A stretch of DNA of 36,756 bases from an uncultured Collinsella sp. (GTDB lineage: Bacteria; Actinomycetota; Coriobacteriia; Coriobacteriales; Coriobacteriaceae): NCBI GenBank assembly GCA_900546115.1, contig URBQ01000030.1:1-36756 (forward strand). The letters are read 5' to 3'. The position numbers and the translations under genes are program-made. Below are positions 24,448-31,384 of this stretch, in pieces. The stretch's first letter is position 1; each line of letters begins with the position of its first letter. The notes below the pieces were generated by a model, which made no database searches, was not told the DNA's origin, and saw nothing but the letters and a program-made list of their open reading frames with translations.

Positions 24448-25644
24448 CTACGCCTCGCCGCACAGCCACCTCGCCAGGTCCACGATCTGCACCCCATCGC
24501 GGTCCGTGGCCTCATGATGCGTGCGGGCGAGAATCATCTTGGGATACGCATCGCCAATGCTCAGCAGTGGCGAAATCTCGCGTTCAAATGTCTTATCCGA
24601 GCTGATGTCGTCGCTCACCTGAATGTAGAGCTTCTCGCTTCGCTTGATTGCTACAAAGTCTATTTCCTTTTTATAGAGCACGCCGACGTATACCTCGTAT
24701 CCGCGACGCAGCAGCTCGATTGCCACCATGTTCTCGTATACGCGTCCCCAATCCATATCACGTGTACCAAGAAGAGCATATTTAAACGCATGGTCCGCCA
24801 GATAGTACTTCTCGCCGCTCTTAAGATATTTTTTGCCGCGAATGTCGTACCGACGAACTTTATAGAAGGCAAACGCATCGCACAGGTACCCCATGTACGT
24901 GCCGACCGTCTTGTTCGTAATCTTTAGCCCATCCGCATTTAATGCATCAGTAATGTTGCGTGCCGACGTAATGTTGGAAACGTTGTCCATCATGTAATCG
25001 GCAATGCGCAGCAGCGCCGATTCGTTTCTCACGTTATGCCGCTGCACGATATCTCTCACGATGAGCGTCTTAAAGACGTTGGAGAGATATTGATAGCGCT
25101 GCTCCTGCAGTGGATAAGGGTAAGAGCCGGACATACCGCCGGTTCTCGCGTACTCATCGAAGTCGCGGTCGACCTCGCCCTCATCGCCATAGAGACGATA
25201 CTCCTCAAACGAGAATGGGAAAACCTCGATCTCGAAGGTGCGCCCCGTAAAGAGCGTCGACAGATCGCTCGACAGCAAAAAGGCATTCGATCCGGTGATG
25301 AAAATGTCGTACTGCTCGGATGCATGGAGGCTGTTGATCGCGCGTTCAAAGCCGTCGCACATCTGAACCTCGTCGATAAGCAGGAAGTTTTGCTTGTCGG
25401 ACACTCGATGCTCTTTCACATAGGCGAGCAGGGCATGATATTCGAGCAGGCCCTCGAACTCGTCGAGGTTGTAATTGATATGGATGACATTCGAATTGGA
25501 CAGATTTGCCTCCACGTAATCGCGGAGGGCCTCGAGCAATTTTGACTTACCGCTACGGCGAATACCCGTTATGACCTTGATGTCCGGTACGCCAATAAGG
25601 CTCGTCAACGTGTCCATATATGACGTTCTATTGATGAGTTTCAT
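24448..25644 (-). CDS. AAA+ ATPase with C-terminal DUF4143 (archaeal-type ATPase family)
   Basis: A 398-residue protein of the widespread ATPase/DUF4143 family, whose biochemical role is not established. The N-terminal P-loop domain has Walker A GIRRSGKS (27-34), Walker B FLLIDEVQ (87-94) and sensor-1-like FITGSNAFLLSS (115-126). A winged-helix-like middle (about 200-260) follows. The C-terminal DUF4143 part contains KKEIDFVAIKRSEKLYIQVSDD (about 325-346), reminiscent of a PD-(D/E)xK nuclease fold with Glu327/Asp329, though the final Lys is replaced by Gln. The coding DNA is visibly AT-richer than the neighbours, suggesting transfer. GGGAGG precedes the ATG. It is flanked by copies of a 41-nt palindrome on both sides, as if carried as a cassette. 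Confidence 0.85.
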   Translation of the reverse strand: MKLINRTSYMDTLTSLIGVPDIKVITGIRRSGKSKLLEALRDYVEANLSNSNVIHINYNLDEFEGLLEYHALLAYVKEHRVSDKQNFLLIDEVQMCDGFERAINSLHASEQYDIFITGSNAFLLSSDLSTLFTGRTFEIEVFPFSFEEYRLYGDEGEVDRDFDEYARTGGMSGSYPYPLQEQRYQYLSNVFKTLIVRDIVQRHNVRNESALLRIADYMMDNVSNITSARNITDALNADGLKITNKTVGTYMGYLCDAFAFYKVRRYDIRGKKYLKSGEKYYLADHAFKYALLGTRDMDWGRVYENMVAIELLRRGYEVYVGVLYKKEIDFVAIKRSEKLYIQVSDDISSDKTFEREISPLLSIGDAYPKMILARTHHEATDRDGVQIVDLARWLCGEA

Positions 25645-25670
25645 TGGTGCCTCCCTGCGGTCTTCTATCG

Positions 25671-25711
25671 CTATTCCTCAAAAACGAAAATTATTCAGTT
25701 TTGAGGAATAG
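25671..25711. repeat. 41-nt palindrome, copy B
   Basis: Same core as copy A: CTATTCCTCAAAAACG to GTTTTGAGGAATAG, with outer stem 14 bp. The flanks do not extend the pairing. It lies 27 bp before the ATPase start. Confidence 0.92.
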
Positions 25712-25752
25712 GCTCTGCAACGAATATACCTCGTTAAAGGCCGAGCTGGCTT

Positions 25753-25801
25753 AATTCTATTCCTCAAAAACGAAAGATTTTCAGTTTTGAGGAATAGAAT
25801 T
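25753..25801. repeat. 41-nt palindrome, copy C
   Basis: Core 25757-25797, nearly identical to copy B, extended outward by AATT/AATT so that the stem is longer with different flanking bases than copy A. It is 45 bp from copy B. Confidence 0.92.
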
Positions 25802-25825
25802 GCGATGCCACCCTGTAGTCGCGTA

Positions 25826-25858
25826 AAGACCCTCCCCGTCACAGCCGAGAAGGGTCTT
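25826..25858 (-). terminator. Probable terminator of the folPK/biotin-ligase-like operon
   Basis: On the minus strand AAGACCCT-n17-AGGGTCTT forms an 8-bp perfect stem followed by only TTTACG. It lies 36 bases after the stop at 25895. The weak T-tract lowers confidence. Confidence 0.5.
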
Positions 25859-25894
25859 GTTGCCATCGTTATCTTTGAGTGCGGGCGCCTCGCG

Positions 25895-26596
25895 CTACAG
25901 ACCGCGAATGCGCACGGCCTCAGGCGGAAACTCCTGCTCGCCGGCGTCGGCCTTAATGGTCGCGCGGCCCCAGATGTCCAGGCCCGCAAACACGCCGACC
26001 GCGAGCGGCAGGCCGTTGGGCGACACCGCCGCGACCTGACGACCCAGCAGTGGCACCATATCGAAGTACTCACCCAGCACGGGAACCAGCGGACCGGCAG
26101 CGCCCTGTGGTGTGTTGGCAGCAACCGCCCAGGCGTCAACGCGAGCGAGCACCGCCGCGGCCAGTGCCTCGACCAGTACCTCGTCGGCCATATCCACGCC
26201 GAGCTCGCCCAGTGCCGCACGCTCGACATCCACCGTCACCGCGGCAAACATGCCCGCAGCACCGGCACCGCCGTTGACGGCGACGCGCGCGAGCGACGTC
26301 TCAAACGCAGGCGCGCCGCACACGATGTCACTCGGCCACTGGATGCCCACTTTGCCGGCAAGCCCCAGGCCCGGCGTTGCGGCCGTGCCCGCGAGCGCGT
26401 CCATCATGCCCATTGCAGCTACAAATGGCAGGCCGTGGAAGGCGTGCATGTTCACATCGGGGCGCACGACCAGCGAAAACGTCAGCGATGCATCGCCCGC
26501 GCTCCACGCGCACCAGCCCGCAGACATGCCCTCGCGGCCCGCGTCACGCGCCGCGTCGAGCTCGGTACCGGCGGCAACAGCATTCATCTCGATCAT
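25895..26596 (-). CDS. Degenerate biotin-protein-ligase-like (BirA/LplA-fold) protein
   Basis: A 233-residue protein with the outline of a biotin ligase catalytic domain: SLTFSLVVRPDVN (37-49), LPFVAAMGMMDAL (56-68), IQWPSD (85-90), and a C-terminal small beta domain ending GLDIWGRATIKADAG...PEAVRIRGL. The key motifs are altered. The KWPND lysine is Gln86 and its Asn is Ser89, and the GRGRRGR loop is reduced to AGREGMSAGWCAW (19-31). It may ligate poorly, bind another ligand, or be a non-catalytic relative. The ATG abuts the folPK stop (TAG-ATG), so it is translated from the same message. Assignment rests on weak motifs, so the family is likely but the function is not. Confidence 0.6.
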   Translation of the reverse strand: MIEMNAVAAGTELDAARDAGREGMSAGWCAWSAGDASLTFSLVVRPDVNMHAFHGLPFVAAMGMMDALAGTAATPGLGLAGKVGIQWPSDIVCGAPAFETSLARVAVNGGAGAAGMFAAVTVDVERAALGELGVDMADEVLVEALAAAVLARVDAWAVAANTPQGAAGPLVPVLGEYFDMVPLLGRQVAAVSPNGLPLAVGVFAGLDIWGRATIKADAGEQEFPPEAVRIRGL

Positions 26597-28330
26597 CTAC
26601 ATACGCCCCAATTCGCCCACGATATGGCCCACGCGGTCCTCGGGCTCCTTGACCTCGACGCCGTTGTAGCGGAAGAACCGTGCCGGATCGTGCATCAGAT
26701 CCTCGAGCGGCACCAGCACAAAGTCGCGCTCGCCGATCAGCGGATGCGGCAGGCGCAGCTTCTTGCCGCCGTGGGTCTCGCCGTCCATCCACAGCAGGTC
26801 CAGGTCGATGGTGCGCGGGCCGTTTGCCTTGGCCTTTTTGGAGCGGTCGCGGCCCAGCTCGGCCTCGATCTTCATGAGCTCGTCAAGCAGCACCAGCGGA
26901 GCCAGCTCGGTCTTGATCTCGATGACGGCGTTGGCAAACGCGTCCTGGCGCGTCTCGTAGGCCGGCTCGCTCTCGTAGATGCGCGAGCAGTTGGACACAC
27001 AGGTGAGCGGGATCTCGGCAATCATGTCGCGCGCAGCGCGGATGTTGTCGCAGCGATGCCCCAGGTTGGAACCCACGGCCACAAACGTGCGGCGCGGCTG
27101 CGGCTTGGCAACGGCCCAGTAACCGTTCAGGAACTGCGCAAAGCCAGTGACGTCGTGCACGCGCACGATGTTTGCACCGGCCTGGATAGCGCCCAGGCAC
27201 ACGCCAAACGTGGCGGCATCGCGCGCGGCGGCCTCGGTCACGCCCGAGACGGCGCCCACAAAGCGTTTGCGCGACACGGCACACATGAGCGGGTAGCCCA
27301 GCGACGCCATCTTGGCGGTCTCGCGCTGGATGACGATGTCCTCGTTGGCCGTCTTGCCAAAGCCCGGGCCGGGATCGATGCAGATGCGGTCGCGCGACAC
27401 GCCGGCATGGATGAGCGTGCGGGCCTGGTCGGATAGAAAGCCCATGACGCGGCGCATGATGGGCGCAGAATCGGGCAGGGTAAAGCGGCGGAGCTGCGAG
27501 GTGGGCACATAGGCTTCCTCACGGCGGGCACTGCGGCGCATCATGGCGGCCAGGTGGTCGCTGGGCTCTGGTGCGGCTTCGGTAGCGGCGGGCACGGTCT
27601 CGGGCGCAGCGGCGGCAGGGGCAGCCTGCTCGGCAGTCGGCGTCTCTGGCTCGTCAACAGGCTCGGGCGCGGGCTCCGGTTCGCCAAACGGCAGCGAGGG
27701 CTGTACCACACCGCCCGGAAGCTTGGCCTCAACCTTGGACTCGCCCAGCAACTTGCCGCGACGGCGACGGGCCGGCTTCTCGGCCTCGCGCGCGGCCTCG
27801 GCAGCCGCTTCGCGTGCCTTCTCGGCAACAAACGCCGCAGCTGAGGTATCGAGCTGCACCGTCGCGTGCGTGCGTGCTGGTGTGGCGACCTCGCCGGCGT
27901 GCATCACGATGACGCCGCAGGTGCTCGTCTTAACGAACTCAACCATCTTGGGATCGGTGAAGCCCGTCACGTCGTTGACAATCGAAGCACCGCAGCGCAC
28001 CGCCGCCTTGGCAACCGCCACATGACGCGTATCGATCGAGACGATGGCCCCCTCTTTGGCGAGCGCGCGCACAACGGGCAGCACGCGGCGCGCCTCCTCG
28101 TCGGGGTTGACCGGGGTAAAACCGGGGCGTGTGGACTCGCCGCCCACGTCGATGATGTCGGCGCCGGCGTCGAGCATCGCCAGGCCGTACTCGATGGCGG
28201 CATCCGGGTCGAAGTGCTCCCCGCCGTCGCTAAACGAATCGGGCGTCACGTTGAGGACGCCCATGATGCGCGGACGGTCAAAGCTGAGCTCGTACTTTCC
28301 GCACCGCCATGTCTTGCTATCGTTCGCCAT
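26597..28330 (-). CDS. folPK: Bifunctional dihydropteroate synthase / HPPK (FolP-FolK) with low-complexity insertion
   Basis: A 577-residue fusion catalysing the two consecutive folate steps that activate hydroxymethyl-dihydropterin (FolK) and join it to p-aminobenzoate (FolP, sulfonamide target). FolP motifs: GVLNVTPDSFSDGG (24-37), DVGGESTRPG (61-70), VNDVTGF (118-124), CIDPGPGFGKT (317-327) and AVSRKRFVG (351-359). FolK follows from about 415: FVAVGSNLG, and PRTIDLDLLWMDG (505-517), which supplies the Mg-binding acidic residues. Unusually, about 130 Ala/Pro/Glu/Arg-rich residues (about 150-280) interrupt the FolP barrel after VIVMHAG. The start is ATG 28330 because GGAGG is 6 nt upstream; the longer frame to 28393 starts before any ribosome site. 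A TACAAT -10-like element lies in the 94-bp gap before it. Confidence 0.92.
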   Translation of the reverse strand: MANDSKTWRCGKYELSFDRPRIMGVLNVTPDSFSDGGEHFDPDAAIEYGLAMLDAGADIIDVGGESTRPGFTPVNPDEEARRVLPVVRALAKEGAIVSIDTRHVAVAKAAVRCGASIVNDVTGFTDPKMVEFVKTSTCGVIVMHAGEVATPARTHATVQLDTSAAAFVAEKAREAAAEAAREAEKPARRRRGKLLGESKVEAKLPGGVVQPSLPFGEPEPAPEPVDEPETPTAEQAAPAAAAPETVPAATEAAPEPSDHLAAMMRRSARREEAYVPTSQLRRFTLPDSAPIMRRVMGFLSDQARTLIHAGVSRDRICIDPGPGFGKTANEDIVIQRETAKMASLGYPLMCAVSRKRFVGAVSGVTEAAARDAATFGVCLGAIQAGANIVRVHDVTGFAQFLNGYWAVAKPQPRRTFVAVGSNLGHRCDNIRAARDMIAEIPLTCVSNCSRIYESEPAYETRQDAFANAVIEIKTELAPLVLLDELMKIEAELGRDRSKKAKANGPRTIDLDLLWMDGETHGGKKLRLPHPLIGERDFVLVPLEDLMHDPARFFRYNGVEVKEPEDRVGHIVGELGRM

Positions 28331-28424
28331 GAACATCCTCCTCAAATGCCCGCGCCGCCGCGCTCGGGCGCAGGCGGCGGGGTCGCTTTGCAATCAGTCT
28401 TTCTATTGTATCCGCGCACACGGG

Positions 28425-29177
28425 CTAGAACGCAAACGCGGCCGCGATGTCGCAAGAAATCAGCAGGTCGGCATTTGCATCTTGATCGGTGGGAGCAAGA
28501 TTGCAAATGGCCAGCGTATCGCCGGTAAAGTAGCGCGTAAGGCCCGCCGCCGGATACACCACGAGCGAGGTCCCGCCCACAATGAGGGCATCGGCCGCGG
28601 CGATGGCGGCAACGGCGCCGGTCAGCACATGCTCGTCGAGCGGCTCTTCGTATAGCACCACATCGGGCTTGATGCGACCACCGCACGCGGGGCACACGGG
28701 CACGCCCGCGGCGTCCTCGTGCTCGCGCGAGCAAATCCACTCGGCGCTATAGACCGCTCCGCACGACTGGCAAATGTTGCGATGGACCGATCCGTGCAAC
28801 TCAAACACGCGCTGCGAGCCCGCCATCTGATGCAAGCCGTCGATGTTTTGCGTCACCACGGCATCAAGCTTGCCGACGCGCTCCAGCTCGGCCAGCTTGG
28901 TGTGGCAGCGGTTGGGCTTAGCGTTAAGCGCGATCATCTTGGTTCGGTAAAAGTCGAAGAACTCCGCCGGATGTGTCTCGTAAAAGCTGTGCGACAGCAT
29001 GGTCTCGGGCGGATAGGCAAACTGCTGGTGATACAGGCCGTCCACGCTGCGGAAATCGGGGATGCCACTTGCCGTGGAAACACCAGCGCCGCCAAAGAAG
29101 ACCACGCGCTTGTGGGTGTCAAACAGATCCGCCAGCGCGGCGGACGCCTGCCTGGGGTCCGATATTGCCTGCGTCAT
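28425..29177 (-). CDS. cobB: NAD+-dependent protein deacylase (sirtuin)
   Basis: A 250-residue SIR2-family enzyme removing acyl groups from lysines while consuming NAD+. Visible motifs: GAGVSTASGIPDFRS (31-45, NAD binding), TQNIDG (109-114), catalytic His128 in LHGSVH, a structural zinc site Cys136-x2-Cys139...Cys162-x2-Cys165, and GTSLVVYPAAG. No Tyr/Arg pair typical of CobB desuccinylases is obvious at the expected place, so acyl preference is open. The start is ATG 29177, 5 nt after GGAGGG; the longer frame (29228) lacks a ribosome site. It lies upstream of folPK on the same strand with a 94-bp gap, and is divergent from the exonuclease gene. Confidence 0.92.
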   Translation of the reverse strand: MTQAISDPRQASAALADLFDTHKRVVFFGGAGVSTASGIPDFRSVDGLYHQQFAYPPETMLSHSFYETHPAEFFDFYRTKMIALNAKPNRCHTKLAELERVGKLDAVVTQNIDGLHQMAGSQRVFELHGSVHRNICQSCGAVYSAEWICSREHEDAAGVPVCPACGGRIKPDVVLYEEPLDEHVLTGAVAAIAAADALIVGGTSLVVYPAAGLTRYFTGDTLAICNLAPTDQDANADLLISCDIAAAFAF

Positions 29178-29222
29178 ATGAGCCCTCCGTCCTTGTTGAT
29201 CGGGCGGCGTCGGGCGATGTCC

Positions 29223-29250
29223 CAGCATGCGACCTTTAAGTCAGCATGCG
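29223..29250. repeat. Direct repeat in the sirtuin/xth divergent promoter region
   Basis: CAGCATGCG occurs at 29223-29231 and 29242-29250, 19 bp apart, each containing the palindrome GCATGC. They lie in the 135-bp gap between divergent genes, so they could be regulator sites. They are short enough to be chance. Confidence 0.4.
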
Positions 29251-29312
29251 CGGAGCCCACCCCGCCCCTGTTGCGCTAATCTTAAGCCTGCCAACCCCGT
29301 CGAAAGGACACC

Positions 29313-30131
29313 ATGCCTCAGACTTACACTTTCGCCTCGTGGAACGTCAACGGCCTGCGCGCCGTGCTCAAAAAGGACCCGAGCTTTATCCAGATCGCGC
29401 AAGAACTCGACGTCGATATCCTGGCGCTGCAAGAGACCAAGTTGCAAGAAGGCCAGGTCGATATTGACCTGCCCGGCTATCACCAAACCTGGAGCTACGC
29501 CGAGCGTAAAGGCTATTCGGGCACTGCGGTCTTTAGCCGCCAGGAACCGCTGCGCGTGCTGCACGCCGACGCACTGCTACCCTACGCCGGCGAGAACGAG
29601 GCGGCCGTACTCGTCGCCCAAGCCGCAACCGAGGGCCGCGTCTGCGCGCTGGAGTTCGACAAGTTCTGGTTTGTGGATGTCTACACTCCCAACGCGCAAA
29701 ACGAACTCGCCCGCATCGACGTGCGCATGGCCTGGGACGATGCTTACCGCGGCTTTTTGAACGCGCTCGAGCGCGAGACCGGCAAACCCGTCGTGACCTG
29801 CGGCGACTTTAACGTGGCGCACGAGGAGATCGACCTTAAGAACCCCAAGTCCAACCGCGGCAACGCCGGCTTTTCGGACGAGGAGCGCGGCAAGTTTACC
29901 GAGCTGCTCAACGCCGGCTTTACCGATACCTGGCGCGCGGCAAACCCCGACGTCGAGGGCGTCTACAGCTGGTGGAGCTATCGCTTTAATGCCCGCAAGA
30001 ACAACGCCGGCTGGCGCATCGACTACTTCCTGGTAAGCGACGCAATCGCCGACAACGTACGCGACACCGGCATCCGCGGCGACATCTTCGGCAGCGACCA
30101 CTGCCCCGTCACCCTCACGCTAGAGCTCTAG
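29313..30131 (+). CDS. xth: Exodeoxyribonuclease III (AP endonuclease)
   Basis: A 272-residue Mg-dependent 3'-5' exonuclease and abasic-site endonuclease for base excision repair. Family landmarks: SWNVNGLRA (9-17), metal ligand Glu41 in LQETKL, YTPNA (124-128), GDFN with Asp165/Asn167, GFSDEER (186-192), SWWSYR...GWRIDYFLVS (219-242) and the catalytic SDHCPV (Asp262, His263). Length is normal. GAAAGGAC lies just before the ATG. It is a single gene followed by a bidirectional terminator at 30274-30302. Confidence 0.96.
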   Translation: MPQTYTFASWNVNGLRAVLKKDPSFIQIAQELDVDILALQETKLQEGQVDIDLPGYHQTWSYAERKGYSGTAVFSRQEPLRVLHADALLPYAGENEAAVLVAQAATEGRVCALEFDKFWFVDVYTPNAQNELARIDVRMAWDDAYRGFLNALERETGKPVVTCGDFNVAHEEIDLKNPKSNRGNAGFSDEERGKFTELLNAGFTDTWRAANPDVEGVYSWWSYRFNARKNNAGWRIDYFLVSDAIADNVRDTGIRGDIFGSDHCPVTLTLEL

Positions 30132-30203
30132 CCCCAGCTGATCCCCTGGGGACGGAGGAAAACGAATCATTTTGGGCCTCGTGGTGGTATCCACGTGACC
30201 CAT

Positions 30204-30367
30204 CCGCCACGAAACACGCCCATCTACTACGTTTAAGCCACCACCCTCAACCACAGCGAACAACGCAAAAAGAAAACCGCAGGTAGAAAGCCTGCGGTTT
30301 TTCATAAAACGCGGTTGTGTTTGGGGGTGTCGGGTCAAACGTAGTAGATAGGCTGATTTCGTGGCGG
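30204..30367. repeat. 31-nt inverted repeats around a terminator
   Basis: Left 30204-30234 and right 30337-30367 are complementary over two blocks (CCGCCACGAAA and ATCTACTACGTTT, both perfect), separated by 7 nt that differ between the arms. The terminator hairpin sits between them. Arms more than 100 bp apart would form one large stem in either transcript. Confidence 0.85.
30274..30302. terminator. Bidirectional terminator downstream of xth
   Basis: A perfect 10-bp stem AAACCGCAGG/CCTGCGGTTT with a 7-nt loop is followed by TTTTT on the plus strand, and by TTTTCTTTTTG on the minus strand. It should end xth transcription, and possibly any read-through from the ECF operon. Confidence 0.9.
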
Positions 30368-30467
30368 GCGAGTTCAGCTGATTCCCCGGGGACGTCTGGA
30401 GACGGAAGAAAACGGATCAATTTGGCTCTTGAGGGTCACGACGCCCGTCATATCAGCCGGCCATTCC

Positions 30468-30619
30468 AAAACTATGCCAGTTTACGGGGCTAAATCGCGA
30501 ACCCCCAACCATACGCAATTCCGAAATAATAAAACCGCAGGTAAACGGCTTGCTCTATTTCAAAAATAGCCGGCATGGTCTGCTTGTGCCAATCTGGCCC
30601 CGTAAACCGGCATAGTTTT
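30468..30619. repeat. 152-bp MITE-like element with 23-bp terminal inverted repeats
   Basis: Ends 30468-30490 (AAAACTATGCCAGTTTACGG...) and 30597-30619 are inverted copies with one mismatch. Inside lie a CTATTT-CAA-AAATAG hairpin (30555-30569) and AAAACCGCAGGTAAACGG, which resembles a decayed form of the nearby xth terminator. No coding sequence. No flanking target-site duplication was identified. The remainder of 30426-30666 shows nothing else recognisable. Confidence 0.75.
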
Positions 30620-30666
30620 AAAATGGCACTTCGGCAGTATTGATTCCCGCCCCGGCGCAACCAGCC

Positions 30667-31380
30667 CTACAGTCCGTACTTCACGACGACTCGGTTGATG
30701 CGGCGACACCAAGGCTTGTACAGGGCGACCAAAAACACGCAGGTCGCAAGGCCGTGCGTGATATCGAACGGTACGGCGGTGGCAAGACGCGCCATGGCAC
30801 CCGCCCACGTGAGCGGTTGAACAAAACCGATAATGTCGTAGGCGTTGATCACAACGCCGTACAGCAAACCCGAAGCAAAGCCGTAGGTCAGCAGCGCCGG
30901 CATACGCACGGTGCCATCGGCGCGATCAAAAGCGCCGGCATGCGCCAGCGCACCGCCAACGTATCCCACGAGCCCCCAAGCATACATCTGCCACGGCGTC
31001 CACATGCCCTGTCCAAAAAAGAAATTGCTGGTCAGCGCCGCCAGCGCGCCAACCATAAAACCATTGCGGCAACCAAGCGTCGCCCCCGCGATAATGGCGA
31101 TGGCGCTCACCGGTTTAAAGTCGGGAATGGGGCCAAACAGAATGCGCCCCGCCGCAGCCAACGCCGCCAGAACCAGCGTTGGCATAATCTGGCGTAAGCC
31201 CGGGCGCGACGCCTCGTAGCCCGCAAAGAACAGCGCGAGCACCAGCGCCACCACGACAAGCATGGCAAGCGCCGCCTGTTCAACGCCCGCCAGCAACGCC
31301 GCAGCCATCACGGCTGGCACCGCCAGCAGCAGCGGTATCTCCAGTTTTGCGAGTAGGCGCACGATGCGATAATCCGCCAT
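30667..31380 (-). CDS. ECF transporter substrate-binding (S) component
   Basis: A hydrophobic protein of 237 residues, predicted to have about six membrane segments, that captures a vitamin-like substrate and docks on EcfT. The conserved block FGPIPDFKPVSAIAIIAG with SNFFFGQGMWTPWQM (about 85-135) is found in ECF S components of uncharacterised or cobalamin-type specificity. The substrate cannot be fixed from sequence. The ATG at 31380 lies 4 bp after the ATPase stop, so it is the last gene of a T-A-S operon. A longer frame to 31455 would overlap the ATPase gene without a ribosome site. No riboswitch is evident upstream of the operon. Confidence 0.8.
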   Translation of the reverse strand: MADYRIVRLLAKLEIPLLLAVPAVMAAALLAGVEQAALAMLVVVALVLALFFAGYEASRPGLRQIMPTLVLAALAAAGRILFGPIPDFKPVSAIAIIAGATLGCRNGFMVGALAALTSNFFFGQGMWTPWQMYAWGLVGYVGGALAHAGAFDRADGTVRMPALLTYGFASGLLYGVVINAYDIIGFVQPLTWAGAMARLATAVPFDITHGLATCVFLVALYKPWCRRINRVVVKYGL

Positions 31381-31384
31381 CCCA

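Larger units (their letters stand above)
30135..30425. repeat. Imperfect direct repeat flanking an inverted-repeat unit
   Basis: A block starting CAGCTGATCCCCTGGGGACG (30135-30175) recurs at 30375-30425 as CAGCTGATTCCCCGGGGACG with an extra 10 nt; both continue GGA(A/G)GAAAACG(A/G)ATCA. Each copy carries the palindromic CCCC(T/C)GGGG. The pair bracket the inverted repeat at 30204-30367. Confidence 0.75.

Noticed and set aside
25787..27436. Open frame of 549 codons on the plus strand
   Set aside because: Antisense to folPK and the biotin-ligase-like gene; His/Arg-rich shadow sequence.
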